From Modestobacter sp. VKM Ac-2984 (GTDB taxonomy: Bacteria > Actinomycetota > Actinomycetes > Mycobacteriales > Geodermatophilaceae), in contig NZ_JAPVBJ010000002.1 in assembly GCF_026967985.1 (NCBI RefSeq), forward strand, positions 226,249 through 290,248: DNA of 64,000 bases, in the 5' to 3' direction. Under the pieces are notes generated by a model. It was not told the DNA's origin. It was given only the letters and a program-made list of their open reading frames with translations, and ran no database searches. Position numbers and translations under genes: made by a program. Positions 17,891-26,149 of this stretch are shown here, in pieces (the stretch's first letter is position 1; each line of letters opens with the position of its first letter).

Positions 17891-18415
17891 TCAGCCTGGC
17901 CAGTGCACCGCCCCGTCGGCACCGAGGACGGCGCCCTCGGCGGGCCGGTGCCGGGTCAGCCGACCGTCGGGCATCAGGTGGTCCACCGGGAGTCCGCGGG
18001 CCAGCACGACGACGTCGGCGATCAGCCGCCGGTGGCAGCGCCACCACACGCTCTCGCTGCACATCACCGCCACCGTGCGGTCGGCCGCGGCGGCCAGCAC
18101 CTCGTCCAGGGCCGCGGCGAACTCGGCGGTGCGGGTGTGCGCGGCGTACGCGGCGAACTGGGCCACCGTCCACCAGCCGTCGGCGACCGGCTCCCCCGCG
18201 GGCAGCCGGCGCCGGCCGCCCAGCCGCTCCTCCCAACGGTAGGTGACCCCCGCCGCCGGGAGCCACTCCGTGAGCGCCTCGCGCCGGACGTCGGGGTTGA
18301 CCCGGCTGCCGGGGAACCGGCGGACGTCGACGAGCTCGGCCACGCCGGCGTCGGCGAAGCGGGTCAGCAGGCGGGCCCGGTCCTCGGGCCCGTGGCCGAC
18401 GGTCAGCAGCGGCAC
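17891..18415 (-). CDS. DUF488 family protein
   Basis: 174 residues from a GTG. DUF488 features are clear: the opening LLTVGHGPEDRARLLTRFADAGVAELVDVRRFPGS, the central YRWEERLGGRRRLP, and the strongly conserved VAVMCSESVWWRCHRRLIAD near residues 115-134, with Cys and His that may form a catalytic or metal site. The biochemical role of DUF488 is not established. It is the last gene of a three-gene minus-strand unit (methyltransferase, cupin, DUF488), 8 bp after the cupin stop. It ends almost end-to-end with the HNH-Excalibur gene (1 bp apart). Confidence 0.85.
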   Translation of the reverse strand: MPLLTVGHGPEDRARLLTRFADAGVAELVDVRRFPGSRVNPDVRREALTEWLPAAGVTYRWEERLGGRRRLPAGEPVADGWWTVAQFAAYAAHTRTAEFAAALDEVLAAAADRTVAVMCSESVWWRCHRRLIADVVVLARGLPVDHLMPDGRLTRHRPAEGAVLGADGAVHWPG

Positions 18416-18423
18416 CGCAGGAC

Positions 18424-18882
18424 TCAGTCCCGGAGGTTGAGCTGGTCGTGACGGAGTGCGAACGCGTCGATCTCCTCCGTCGTCGGCGTGCGACCGCCGG
18501 CGTGCAGCTCCAGCAGGCCGGTGAAGTACTCCTCCCGCGGGATGCCCGGGGTGAACAGGATGAGGAAGCGGGCTCCGACGTCCGGGCCCACCGACCGGAA
18601 GCCGTGCACCCCGGACCGGGGCACGTGGACCAGGTCACCGGCGTGCGCCGTCGTCCACTCGCCGTTCGCCAGCACCGCCAGTGATCCCTCCAGCACGTGG
18701 AACGACTCGCTGAACGTGCGGTGCAGGTGTGGCCCGGGGCCGCTGCCGCCCGGGGCCATGGTCACCTCGAACAGCCCGAAGTCGCCGCGGGTCTGCGCGC
18801 CGGTGGCGACGAACCGGGTCCGGCCCGCCGCGCGCTGGTCGTCACGCCTGGAGAAGGTCGCCGGGTCCGGCAGCAGGGTCAT
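18424..18882 (-). CDS. Cupin domain protein
   Basis: 152 residues. One cupin barrel: motif 1 GPGPHLHRTFSESFHVLEGSLAVL (His, His, Glu, His ligands for a metal) at about 48-71 and motif 2 GDLVHVPRSGVHGFRSVG at about 82-99. The C-terminal extension RPT-rich GRTPTTEEIDAFALRHDQL is common in actinobacterial single cupins. The ATG at 18880-18882 overlaps the stop of the methyltransferase (ATGA), so the two are translationally coupled. Substrate unknown; likely a small-molecule dioxygenase, isomerase or sensor. Confidence 0.85.
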   Translation of the reverse strand: MTLLPDPATFSRRDDQRAAGRTRFVATGAQTRGDFGLFEVTMAPGGSGPGPHLHRTFSESFHVLEGSLAVLANGEWTTAHAGDLVHVPRSGVHGFRSVGPDVGARFLILFTPGIPREEYFTGLLELHAGGRTPTTEEIDAFALRHDQLNLRD

Positions 18883-19469
18883 GCCGGGCGCAGGACGGCG
18901 ACCAGGAAGTCGGCGTCCGGCGAGTAGGGCCGCAGGTCCCAGGTGGACAGCAGCACGTCCGGGGTCAGCCCGGCGCCCTCGGCGTCGGCCAGGAACTCCT
19001 CGAAGGGGTACCCGCGCCCCGCCCCGAAGCCGATCGCCGCCCGGCCGTCCGGGCGCAGGTGGGTGCGGAACCGGCGGAGCACCTCGCCACGGGTGCTCGG
19101 CGCCAGGAAGGCCATCACGTTGCCGGCGCAGACGATGCCGTCGAACCGGTCCGGCAGGTCGAGCTCGGCCAGGTCGCCGACGATCCAGCGGGGCCCCGGG
19201 TGGTCGGCCTCGGCGGCGGCGACCAGCACCGGGTCGGCGTCCACCCCGACGACCTCGTGCCCGGCGTCGAACAGGACGGCGCCGACCCGGCCGGGACCGC
19301 AGCCGGCGTCCAGCACCCGGGCGCCCCGGGGCAGCAGCGCGTCGACCAGCCGGGCCTCCCCCGCCAGGTCCATCCCCTCGGCGGCCAGCCGGCGGAAGCG
19401 CTCGACGTAGGCGGTGGAGTGCGCCGGGTCCTCCTGGGACATCCGGCTCCAACTGCTCTGCTCGACCAT
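18879..19469 (-). CDS. Class I SAM-dependent methyltransferase
   Basis: 196 residues from the ATG at 19467-19469. The SAM-binding core is present: motif I VLDAGCGPGRVG (about 51-62), motif II EVVGVDADPVLVAAAE, then WIVGDLAELDLPDRFDGIVCAGNVMAFL (post I/motif IV) and LRRFRTHLRPDGRAAIGFGAG. The C terminus has DLRPYSPDADFLVAVLR, common in this type of actinobacterial methyltransferase. It is divergent from dinB with only 22 bp between starts. First gene of a unit with cupin and DUF488; the methylated substrate is unknown. Confidence 0.9.
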   Translation of the reverse strand: MVEQSSWSRMSQEDPAHSTAYVERFRRLAAEGMDLAGEARLVDALLPRGARVLDAGCGPGRVGAVLFDAGHEVVGVDADPVLVAAAEADHPGPRWIVGDLAELDLPDRFDGIVCAGNVMAFLAPSTRGEVLRRFRTHLRPDGRAAIGFGAGRGYPFEEFLADAEGAGLTPDVLLSTWDLRPYSPDADFLVAVLRPA

Positions 19470-19491
19470 GCGGCCATCCTCTCGCGGCATC

Positions 19492-20835
19492 ATGGAGGGC
19501 GTGCGTCGGGAGCCCAGCATCCTGCACCTGGACCTGGACGCCTTCTTCGCCGCCGTCGAGCAGCGGGACAAGCCCTCGCTGCGCGGCCGGCCGGTCGTCG
19601 TCGGTGGCACCGGCGGCCGCGGCGTCGTCTCCACCGCCTCCTACGAGGCCCGGGCGTTCGGTGCCCGCAGCGCCATGTCCACCATCGAGGCGCGGCGCCT
19701 GTGCCCGGCGGGCACGGCGTTCCTGGGCACCCGCTTCGCCGCCTACAAGCGGACGTCGGAGGTGGTGATGGCGCTGCTGCGCGAGCTCTCCCCGCTGGTC
19801 GAGCCGGTCTCCATCGACGAGGCCTACGTCGACCTGGCCGCCGGCGCCCACGACCTGTCGGTCCCCGGGGTGACCGCGCTGGCGGCCGAGCTCAAGGCCC
19901 GGATCGCGGTCGCCACCGGCGGGGTCACCGGGTCGGTCGGGATCGGCACCTCCAAGGCGGTGGCGAAGATCGGCTCGGAGCTGGACAAGCCGGACGGGCT
20001 GACCGTCGTCCCGCCCGGGCAGGAGCTCGCCGTCCTGCACCCGCTGCCGGTGCGCGCGCTGGGCGGCGTCGGGCCGGCGACCGCAGAGCGGCTGGCCCAG
20101 ATCGGGGTGAAGACCATCGGTGACCTGCACCGGCTGTCGCTGGTCGACCTGACCAGCCTGGTCGGCCAGGCGCACGGCGCCGGGCTCTACCGGCTGGCCC
20201 GGGCCGACGACGACCGGCCGGTGGTCACCGACCGGGAGGCCAAGTCGGTCAGCGCCGAGGAGACCTTCGCCCGCGACCTGACCGACCCGGCCCGGCTCGC
20301 CGCCGAGATCGAGGCGCTGGCGACCCGGGTGGGCAGCCGACTGCAGCGCTCGGGCACCTCCGGGCGCACCGTGACGCTGAAGGTCCGCCGCTACGACTTC
20401 AGCACCCTCACCCGCTCCCAGACCCTGGCCCACGCCGTCGACGACCCGCGGCAGATCGCCGAGATCGCCCACCGGCTGCTCGGCGCCGTCGACCGCAGCG
20501 GTGGCCTGCGGCTGCTCGGCGTCGGCGTCTCGGGGCTGTCGCCCTACGCCCAGGGCGACCTGTTCGCTGAGCCCTCGGAGGTGGTCCAGCCCGTCGAGGT
20601 GGTGGAGCCCGCCGAGCCGCCGGCCGATCCGGCGCCGGGGCCCGCTGTCGTCGTCTGGTACCCCGGGCAGGACGTCGTCCACCCGGAGCTGGGCTCGGGC
20701 TGGGTCTGGGGCAGCGGGCTCAACCGGGTGACCGTCCGGTTCGAGGGCCCGCGCACGACGCCCGGTCCGGTGCGCACCCTCGCCGCCGACGACCCGGACC
20801 TGCAACCGGCCGATCCGCCCGACTGGACCCCCTGA
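19492..20835 (+). CDS. dinB: DNA polymerase IV (Y family)
   Basis: 447 residues from ATG 19492 (GTG 19501 is an alternative). It performs error-prone translesion synthesis. Catalytic motifs: LHLDLDAFFAAVEQRDKPSLRGRPVVVGG with the first Asp, and EPVSIDEAYVDLA with the Asp-Glu pair (near residue 108). The helix-hairpin-helix GGVGPATAERLAQIGVKTIGDL follows, then the little-finger domain with TLKVRRYDF. After DLFAEP comes an actinobacterial C-terminal extension with VVWYPGQDVVHPELGSGWVWGSG, also seen in related Pol IV proteins. No LexA box is visible in the 22-bp gap to the divergent methyltransferase gene. Confidence 0.95.
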   Translation: MEGVRREPSILHLDLDAFFAAVEQRDKPSLRGRPVVVGGTGGRGVVSTASYEARAFGARSAMSTIEARRLCPAGTAFLGTRFAAYKRTSEVVMALLRELSPLVEPVSIDEAYVDLAAGAHDLSVPGVTALAAELKARIAVATGGVTGSVGIGTSKAVAKIGSELDKPDGLTVVPPGQELAVLHPLPVRALGGVGPATAERLAQIGVKTIGDLHRLSLVDLTSLVGQAHGAGLYRLARADDDRPVVTDREAKSVSAEETFARDLTDPARLAAEIEALATRVGSRLQRSGTSGRTVTLKVRRYDFSTLTRSQTLAHAVDDPRQIAEIAHRLLGAVDRSGGLRLLGVGVSGLSPYAQGDLFAEPSEVVQPVEVVEPAEPPADPAPGPAVVVWYPGQDVVHPELGSGWVWGSGLNRVTVRFEGPRTTPGPVRTLAADDPDLQPADPPDWTP

Positions 20836-20896
20836 ACGGGTGGCCCCGCCCCTTCGGGGCATGCGCCCGGGCCGGTGGTCACGACAGACTGCCGAC

Positions 20897-21838
20897 GTGC
20901 CCCTGGACCCGGAGAACACCCCCGACGTCGACGTCCTCGTCGACCGGGGGTGCGCGCTCGCCGACATGGGCGACCACGAGCGGGCGGTCGAGCTCCTCGG
21001 GACGGCGGCGGCGCACGGCGACCCGGCGGCGCTGCGCCACCTGGGCGCCTGCCTGGGCGTCCTCGGGCGCTGGGCGGAGGCCGCGGTGGCGCACCGCCGG
21101 GCGGCCGACGCCGGGCAGGACGACGCCTGGCTGGACCTGGCGCGGGCGCTGCTGCGGCTGGGCTGCTGGTCGGAGGCGGAGGCCGCCGCCCGGACCGCCG
21201 TGGACCGCGGGGACGCCGGTGGCTGGGCCGCGCTGAGCGAGGCGCTGCAGGGCCAGGACCGGGCCCCCGAGGCCGAGCGGACGTTCCGCGTGGCCGCCGA
21301 GCGCGGTGCGCACCCGGCGGCGCTGGAGCTGGCGTACCTGCTGCGGTCCTCCGGCCGGCAGCTGGCGGCCTGGCACTGGGCGCAGGTCGCCGCGGACGCC
21401 GGCAACCCGGTGGCCCGCGCCACCCTGGCCTGCTGGCGCTGGCAGGAGAGCCGCGACCTGGCGCTGGAGCCCGAGCTGCGGGCCGGCGCCGACCACCACC
21501 CGCACACCCGCACCGGCCTGGCCGACCTGCTGCGCAGCACCGGGCGGGTCGAGGAGGCCCGGGTGGTGCTGGAGCGGGGCGCGGCCCGCGGCGAGCTCGC
21601 GAGCTGGCTGCCGCTGGGCAACCTCTACCGCGACGAGCTCGACGACGCCGTCGCCGCGGAGGCCGCCTACCGGGCCGGTGTCGAGGGCGGTGACCTGCAC
21701 GCCCACCACGACCTGGGGGTGCTGCTGCTGGAGACCGGTGACGTCGACACCGCCGTCGAGCACTTCTCCATCGCCGCCGCCGGCGGGGACGAGCTGGCGG
21801 CCCGGTTGCTGCGCGAGGTCCTCGCCGAGGAGGGCTGA
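20897..21838 (+). CDS. Tetratricopeptide / Sel1-like repeat protein
   Basis: 313 residues from GTG 20897. Almost all of it consists of 34-36-residue helical repeats of TPR/Sel1 type, for example ALADMGDHERAVELLGTAAAHGDPAALRHLG, GRWAEAAVAHRRAADAGQDDAWLDLA and DAVAAEAAYRAGVEGGDLHAHHDLG; about eight repeats can be counted. No signal peptide or membrane helix, so it is cytoplasmic. Such proteins serve as protein-interaction scaffolds; no partner can be named. It ends 1 bp before the convergent thiD gene. Confidence 0.85.
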   Translation: MPLDPENTPDVDVLVDRGCALADMGDHERAVELLGTAAAHGDPAALRHLGACLGVLGRWAEAAVAHRRAADAGQDDAWLDLARALLRLGCWSEAEAAARTAVDRGDAGGWAALSEALQGQDRAPEAERTFRVAAERGAHPAALELAYLLRSSGRQLAAWHWAQVAADAGNPVARATLACWRWQESRDLALEPELRAGADHHPHTRTGLADLLRSTGRVEEARVVLERGAARGELASWLPLGNLYRDELDDAVAAEAAYRAGVEGGDLHAHHDLGVLLLETGDVDTAVEHFSIAAAGGDELAARLLREVLAEEG

Positions 21839-21839
21839 C

Positions 21840-22658
21840 CTACCAGCGCCCCGCGAAGTGGTGCACCGGCCCGTGCCCCGAGCCGACCCCGAGCGACTCC
21901 CCGGCCTCGAGAGCGGCCTGCAGGTAGTCGCGGGCCTCGTCGACCAGCGGCGCCCAGTCCAGCTCGTTGCGGGCGTGCCGTTCGCGGGCGGCCAGCGCGG
22001 CGAGCGCCGAGGACAGCGTGCACCCGGTGCCGTGGGTGGACGACGTCCGCACCCGGGGCCGCCGGGTCTCCAGCACCCCGCCGGCGGTCGCGAGGACGTC
22101 GACGCTCTCCTCCCCGCCCAGGTGCCCGCCCTTGAGCAGCACCGCCGCCGGCCCCAGCTCCAGCAGCGCGTGGGCCTGTGGGGCCAGCTCCTCGACGGTC
22201 GTCGCGGGCGGCACGTCGAGCAGGGCCGCGGCCTCGGGCACGTTCGGGGTGAGCAGGTCGGTCACCGGCAGCAGGTCGGTGCGGACGGCGTCGACCGCCT
22301 CCTCCGAGATCAGCCGGTCGCCGCTGGTCGCCACCATCACCGGGTCGCAGACCACGGGGCCGCCCGGGCGGTCGGCCAGCGCCGCGGCGACCGTCCGCAC
22401 GACGTCGGCGGTGCCCAGCATGCCGAGCTTGGTGGCGTGCACGGTCACGTCGTCCAGCAGGGTGGCCAGCTGGTCGCCGACGAAGCCGGCCGGCACCTGG
22501 TGCACGCCGGTGACGCCGCGGGTGTTCTGCGCGGTCAGCGCGGTGAGCACCGCGGTGCCGTAGACGCCCAGGGCGCTGAAGGTCTTGAGGTCGGCCTGGA
22601 TGCCGGCGCCGCCGCTGGGGTCGCTGCCGGCCACGGTGAGGGCCACGGCGGCGGTCAT
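21840..22658 (-). CDS. thiD: Hydroxymethylpyrimidine / phosphomethylpyrimidine kinase
   Basis: 272 residues. It phosphorylates HMP and HMP-P to HMP-PP for thiamine synthesis and salvage. Ribokinase-fold motifs: VALTVAGSDPSGGAGIQADLKTFSALGVYG at the N terminus, VCDPVMVATSGDRLI, LLTPNVPEAAALL, VLLKGGH, and the anion hole THGTGCTLSSALAA with the catalytic Asp replaced in text by the usual GTGC loop context. Its ATG overlaps the thiE stop (4 bp). Last gene of thiM-thiE-thiD under the TPP riboswitch. Confidence 0.96.
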   Translation of the reverse strand: MTAAVALTVAGSDPSGGAGIQADLKTFSALGVYGTAVLTALTAQNTRGVTGVHQVPAGFVGDQLATLLDDVTVHATKLGMLGTADVVRTVAAALADRPGGPVVCDPVMVATSGDRLISEEAVDAVRTDLLPVTDLLTPNVPEAAALLDVPPATTVEELAPQAHALLELGPAAVLLKGGHLGGEESVDVLATAGGVLETRRPRVRTSSTHGTGCTLSSALAALAARERHARNELDWAPLVDEARDYLQAALEAGESLGVGSGHGPVHHFAGRW

Positions 22659-23320
22659 CGGGCCACCAGCTCCCCGGCCATCGCGGTGCGCAGGGTCCGG
22701 GCGGCGGCCGCCGGGTCGGTGGCGGCGCAGATGTCGGAGACCACGCAGATGCCGTCGACCCCGGTGCCGGCCACGGCGGCCGCCGTGACGGCGGAGATGC
22801 CGCCGATGGCCACCGACAGCAGGCCCCCGGCGCGGGCGCGGGCGGCCAGCGCGCGGGCGCCGTCGAGCTCCAGGGCGGCGCCGGCGTCGGGCTTGGTGGG
22901 GGTCGACCAGATCGGGCTGAGGCCGACCAGGTCGGCGGTGCCGGCGGGGAGGGCGAGGACGGCGTCCAGTTCGGCGGCGCTGCCGACGGAGACGCCGATC
23001 AGGGCGTCCGGGCCCAGCAGCCGGCGGACGTCGGCGGGCGGCAGGTCGTCCTGGCCCACGTGCACGCCGTCGGCCCCGGTGAGCAGGGCGACGTCGACGG
23101 CGTCGTTCACGATCAGCCGCACGTCCGGGGTCGGCCGGAGCGCGTCCTGCACCGCGCGGGTGAGGGCGAGGAGGTCACGGCGCCCGGCGGTCTTGTCCCG
23201 CACCTGGACGGCGGTCACGCCACCGGAGACGGCCGCGGCGACCACCTCGGGCACCGACCGGGGCGCGCAGAGCAGCGTGTCGGTGACCAGGTAGAGCCGC
23301 GGGTCGAAGCCGGCCCTCAT
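22655..23320 (-). CDS. thiE: Thiamine phosphate synthase
   Basis: 221 residues from ATG 23318-23320, overlapping the thiM stop by 4 bp. It joins HMP-PP and hydroxyethylthiazole phosphate to make thiamine monophosphate. TIM-barrel motifs: [88 protein letters not shown] and [29 protein letters not shown]. The pyrophosphate-binding Lys/Arg and Asp residues are in the expected places. A longer upstream frame is arginine-rich and inside thiM. Confidence 0.96.
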   Translation of the reverse strand: MRAGFDPRLYLVTDTLLCAPRSVPEVVAAAVSGGVTAVQVRDKTAGRRDLLALTRAVQDALRPTPDVRLIVNDAVDVALLTGADGVHVGQDDLPPADVRRLLGPDALIGVSVGSAAELDAVLALPAGTADLVGLSPIWSTPTKPDAGAALELDGARALAARARAGGLLSVAIGGISAVTAAAVAGTGVDGICVVSDICAATDPAAAARTLRTAMAGELVAR

Positions 23321-24111
23321 GAGGTGCGGACGTCGGCGCGGGTGAGCGCGTCGCCGTCGACCGCGTCGAGCGCGTCCAGCCACAGTGCGGCGAACGTGCC
23401 CGGCCCGGCGGCGAGGCCGGCGGCGGCCTCCGCGGCCAGCGCCACGTGCGCGTGGCCGGCGACGACGGCGGTCAGCGGGTCACCGGTGGTCGCGACGTAG
23501 GCGGCGACGATGCCGCCCAGCGCGCAGCCGGCACCGGTGGTTCGGGTGAGCAGCGGGGACCCGCCCCCCACCCGGACGACCCGGTCCCCGTCGGTGACGA
23601 CGTCGACCGGGCCGCTGACGGCCACGACGCCGCCGGTCCGCCGGGCCAGCTCCCGGGCTGCCTCGAGCGCGGCCTCCGGGGAGTCGGTGCTCTCCACGCC
23701 GCGGCCGCCCTTGCCGGCGCCGGCCAGGGCGAGCACCTCCGAGGCGTTCCCGCGGACGACGGTGGGGCGCAGGCCGACCAGGTCGGCGGCCAGCTCGGTG
23801 CGGAAGGTGAGCCCGCCGACGGCCACCGGGTCCAGCACCCACGGGGTGCCGACGTCGGCGGCGGTGCGGGCGGCGAGCCGCATCGCCTCGGCGGTGCGCT
23901 GCTGCACCGTGCCCACGTTGACCAGCACCGCGGAGGCGACGGCGGCGAACTCGCCGGCCTCGGCCGGGTCGTCGACCATCGCCGGGGCCGCGCCGATCGC
24001 CAGCAGCGCGTTGGCGGTGATCGTCTGCACGACCGTGTTGGTCAGGCAGTGCACCAGGGGTGCGGAGTCTCGCAGCGCCGTCCGGGCGGTGCGCAGGTCG
24101 ATGACGTCCAT
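23317..24111 (-). CDS. thiM: Hydroxyethylthiazole kinase
   Basis: 264 residues. It phosphorylates the thiazole alcohol salvaged from thiamine breakdown. Motifs: [30 protein letters not shown] (substrate site), [31 protein letters not shown] and [19 protein letters not shown] with the catalytic Cys of the GAGC loop. The Shine-Dalgarno is the GAAGGGA at the 3' end of the riboswitch, so translation can be shut off by TPP. First gene of the thiMED operon; thiC, thiG and thiS are not here, so the operon serves salvage plus final coupling. Confidence 0.96.
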   Translation of the reverse strand: MDVIDLRTARTALRDSAPLVHCLTNTVVQTITANALLAIGAAPAMVDDPAEAGEFAAVASAVLVNVGTVQQRTAEAMRLAARTAADVGTPWVLDPVAVGGLTFRTELAADLVGLRPTVVRGNASEVLALAGAGKGGRGVESTDSPEAALEAARELARRTGGVVAVSGPVDVVTDGDRVVRVGGGSPLLTRTTGAGCALGGIVAAYVATTGDPLTAVVAGHAHVALAAEAAAGLAAGPGTFAALWLDALDAVDGDALTRADVRTS

Positions 24112-24117
24112 CGCAGT

Positions 24118-24192
24118 GACATCCCTTCGCCAGTACCAACTGGAGCAGGTTCGACGGGTGTGCTCTCAGTCCCCGGTGGGACACCCCGTGTC
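24118..24192 (-). ncRNA. TPP riboswitch (THI box) controlling thiMED
   Basis: Read on the minus strand: closing stem P1 GACA/TGTC (24189-24192 with 24118-24121), the conserved CTGAGA of the pyrimidine arm, ACCCGTCGAACCTG, and the 3' arm ending TACTGGCGAAGGGA. These are the defining blocks of the TPP aptamer. The terminal GAAGGGA lies 9-10 bases before the thiM ATG and is the likely ribosome binding site, so ligand binding should hide it (translational control). The spacing leaves no room for a separate terminator hairpin. Confidence 0.93.
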
Positions 24193-24283
24193 AGCCTTCG
24201 ACGCTAACACCGACGTTCCCGCGGCACCGTCGCCGGGCCGCTGAGCTGCGGCTTCTGTCGTACCCAGGTCGTAGCGTCGGGTC

Positions 24284-25687
24284 ATGGGTGCAGTCGTGGC
24301 GGTGCGTGAGGTGTCGGAGCTCGACGTCGACGGGACGGGGCAGTGGTCGGTCGAGGAGCTCGCCCGGGAGATCCGGTCGGGGGCGGTGCGGCTGGCAGCG
24401 GCGACCGCTGCCTGGCTGCGACTGGTCGCGGAGTTCGACGCCCGAGAGGGCTGGGGTGAGGCCGGCGTGAAGAGCTGTGCGCACTGGCTGGCCTGGCAGT
24501 GCGGGATGAGCCCGGGTGCCGCGCGGGAGCACGTGCGGGTGGCCCGGGCGCTGGGCTCGCTGCCGGTGACGGCGGAGGCGTTCGCGGCGGGCCGGCTGTC
24601 GTACTCGAAGGTGCGGGCGATCACCCGGGTCGCCGATGCCGGCACGGAAGTGGAACTGGTGGAACTCGCGCGGCACGCGACGGCGTCCCAGGTGGAGCGG
24701 GTGGTGCGCGCCTGGCGCCGGTCGGACGCCGTCGACGAGGGGCTGGTCGCGGAGAAGCGGTCCTTCCAGTGGCACTGGGACGGCGACGGGATGCTCGTGC
24801 TGCAGGTCCGGATGGACGGCGAGGCCGGTGCGGCGCTGCTGGCGTCGGTCGAGTCGCTGGCCGAGCGCGACGCCCGCCGGGAACGCGCCGCTGCGACCCG
24901 GGCGGTCACTGCCGCCGCCGACTGCCCGGCGGACCCCGAGACGTTCCCGCGGGAACGGATGAGCGCGCGGCGCTGCCGGGCGCTGGCCCAGCTGGCCGAG
25001 GTCGCTGCCGACACCGGACGACGCGCGGGCGACCCGCCGCGCCGGGAGGTGGTGGTGCACGTGGACGCCGACGTCCTTGCCGACGATGCGGCCGCTGGGC
25101 GGGCACACCTGGAAGGCGGCCCGCCGCTGTCACCGGCCCAGGCGCGGCGGATGGCGTGCGAGGCGGCGCTGACGGTGATCGTCGAGCGGAACGGCCAGCC
25201 GCTGGCGCTCGGCCGGCGTCGGCGGCTGGCGAGCGCAGCGCAACGGCGGGCGCTCCTGAGCCGGGACGGTGGCTGTGCCCGGCCGGGCTGCACCGAGACC
25301 CGGATCGAGCGGCTGCACGCCCACCACCTCACCCCGTGGCGGCTGGGTGGCCGCACCGACGTGTCGGCGATGGTGCTGCTCTGCGACGTCGACCACGGAC
25401 TGGTGCACGACGAGGGCCTCGAACTCGACCGTCGCGGCCGGGAGTTGGTGGCGCACGACCGGGCCGGGCAGCGGGTCTGGGGCCCGGCCGACCCCGCCTT
25501 CACCGTCGGCCTCCCCAGCGAGGAGACCGGGTCGTCGCGACGCCTGTTGACCCTGGTCCCGGAGGCGTCGCGGCCGGGGGCCGCACTCCCGGACGCCTGG
25601 CCGGCCGGCGGGGAACGGATGGACCTCGGGCACGTGGTCTGGGCGCTGCTGGCCCACCGAGATCACCTGCGGCGGGCGGCGTCCTGA
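24284..25687 (+). CDS. DUF222 / 13E12-type HNH endonuclease
   Basis: 467 residues. N-terminal DUF222 region (about 20-330): AATAAWLRLVAEFDAREGW, CAHWLAWQCGMSPGAAREHVRVARAL, and LSYSKVRAITRVA. The C-terminal HNH nuclease is DGGCARPGCTETRIERLHAHHLTPW followed by GGRTDVSAMVLLCDVDHGLVHDEG, with the paired cysteines and the HH/N/H residues intact. This is the 13E12 repeat family of mycobacteria and is strongly expanded in Geodermatophilaceae; the biological role is unresolved and mobility has been suggested. Divergent from the thi operon. No SOS box is visible upstream, unlike some mycobacterial 13E12 genes. Confidence 0.93.
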   Translation: MGAVVAVREVSELDVDGTGQWSVEELAREIRSGAVRLAAATAAWLRLVAEFDAREGWGEAGVKSCAHWLAWQCGMSPGAAREHVRVARALGSLPVTAEAFAAGRLSYSKVRAITRVADAGTEVELVELARHATASQVERVVRAWRRSDAVDEGLVAEKRSFQWHWDGDGMLVLQVRMDGEAGAALLASVESLAERDARRERAAATRAVTAAADCPADPETFPRERMSARRCRALAQLAEVAADTGRRAGDPPRREVVVHVDADVLADDAAAGRAHLEGGPPLSPAQARRMACEAALTVIVERNGQPLALGRRRRLASAAQRRALLSRDGGCARPGCTETRIERLHAHHLTPWRLGGRTDVSAMVLLCDVDHGLVHDEGLELDRRGRELVAHDRAGQRVWGPADPAFTVGLPSEETGSSRRLLTLVPEASRPGAALPDAWPAGGERMDLGHVVWALLAHRDHLRRAAS

Positions 25688-25707
25688 CGGCTTGCGACGA
25701 TGCACCG

Positions 25708-26148
25708 GTGACCGATGCTCCCGCGCTGCGTGAGGCCGCCTTCGCCGAGCTGACCCCGGCCGAGCTCTACGGGATCCTGCGGCTCCGGGTCGACGTCTTC
25801 GTCGTGGAGCAGGCCTGCCCGTACCCGGAGCTGGACGGCCGGGACGCCGAGCCGACCACCGTGCACCTCTGGCACGAGGCCGATGACGGCACCGTGCTGT
25901 CCACCATCCGGGTGCTGACCAACGGGGAGGACCGGGCCATCGGCCGGGTCGCCACCGCGGAGGGCGCCCGGGGTCGAGGGCTGTCGGCCCAGCTCATCGC
26001 CCGGGGCATCGAGCTGTGTGAGGGCCGCACCATCGACATCGGCGCCCAGGCGTACCTGGAGTCCTGGTACGAACGGTTCGGGTTCCGCCGCTCCGGGCCG
26101 GACTACGTCGAGGACGGCATCCCGCACCTGCCGATGCGGCTGACCTGA
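25708..26148 (+). CDS. ElaA-type GNAT acetyltransferase
   Basis: 146 residues from GTG 25708. It matches the ElaA family: the opening ELTPAELYGILRLRVDVFVVEQACPYPELDGRD, where the RVDVFVVEQ-CPYPELDG block is diagnostic, followed by the acetyl-CoA loop IGRVATAEGARGRGLSAQL and the end YLESWYERFGFRRSGPDYVEDGIPHLPM. Substrate unknown. It begins 20 bp after the DUF222 nuclease gene and ends 1 bp before the convergent helicase gene. Confidence 0.92.
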   Translation: MTDAPALREAAFAELTPAELYGILRLRVDVFVVEQACPYPELDGRDAEPTTVHLWHEADDGTVLSTIRVLTNGEDRAIGRVATAEGARGRGLSAQLIARGIELCEGRTIDIGAQAYLESWYERFGFRRSGPDYVEDGIPHLPMRLT

Positions 26149-26149
26149 C

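Noticed and set aside
18883..21621. Minus-strand frame extending the cupin to over 1000 codons
   Set aside because: Only the last 152 codons are cupin; the rest is antisense to dinB and the TPR gene and out of frame with the methyltransferase.
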